From assembly GCA_018829445.1 (NCBI GenBank), contig JAHJTV010000065.1, positions 1 through 33,004 of the forward strand: DNA of 33,004 nucleotides, in the 5' to 3' direction. This document shows, one piece after another, positions 32,971 to 33,004 of the stretch. Source of the stretch: a bacterium. GTDB taxonomy: Bacteria > SAR324 > XYD2-FULL-50-16. How positions within the stretch are numbered: the stretch's first letter is position 1; every line of letters starts with the position of its first letter. The translations under genes were made by a program, and so were the position numbers. Below the pieces are notes generated by a model that saw only the letters and a program-made list of their open reading frames with translations, was not told where the DNA came from and searched no databases.

Positions 32971-33004
32971 TTTTTCTAAACAAATAATAGCTAAAGTTAA
33001 AGTA

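Overview
This window reads as a Gram-negative chromosome. It carries LPS transport and lipid A acylation genes, a class A penicillin-binding protein, murF, and leucine/isoleucine synthesis genes. The base composition looks AT-rich and many starts are TTG. The lineage cannot be fixed from sequence alone. A deltaproteobacterial or SAR324-like bacterium is plausible, but that is inference. I saw no rRNA, tRNA or CRISPR array.

Region 1 (1-11.1 kb) is envelope and housekeeping. A leftward cluster runs gamma-carbonic anhydrase-like hexapeptide protein > LpxL-type acyltransferase > lptC > lptA. Rightward from the same divergent gap, scpB overlaps proB by 4 bp, followed by a PBP1A-type penicillin-binding protein. 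Convergent to it is a dinB > murF unit. Upstream of dinB there may be a short unlisted reading frame.

Region 2 (11.2-18.0 kb) is branched-chain amino acid synthesis: leuC, leuD and a citramalate synthase (cimA) rightward, a degenerate HD-GYP protein, then leuB leftward. Together CimA and LeuBCD can turn pyruvate plus acetyl-CoA into 2-oxobutyrate for isoleucine. LeuBCD also serve leucine. No leuA is visible. leuC and leuD are separated by an unusual gap holding a degenerate GTGATC repeat.

Region 3 (18.1-26.5 kb) holds a PHP-family phosphoesterase, a large exported TPR protein, a membrane protein of unknown function next to transketolase, and a nitronate-monooxygenase-like flavoprotein with a cysteine-rich tail.

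Region 4 (26.5-33.0 kb) is an accessory patch. It has two AAA ATPase/DUF4143 genes. The first is bounded by inverted copies of a ~20-27 bp repeat, and a deleted remnant of the same gene sits 3 kb away beside another copy of that repeat. The patch also has an intact hicAB toxin-antitoxin pair with a readable promoter and operator, a wrecked Phd-VapC module, two further antitoxin fragments, and at least three copies (one complete at ~358 bp) of a large imperfect palindrome. No transposase gene is present, so all of these repeats look non-autonomous. The TIR-flanked ATPase unit and the palindrome family are the best candidates for something undescribed.
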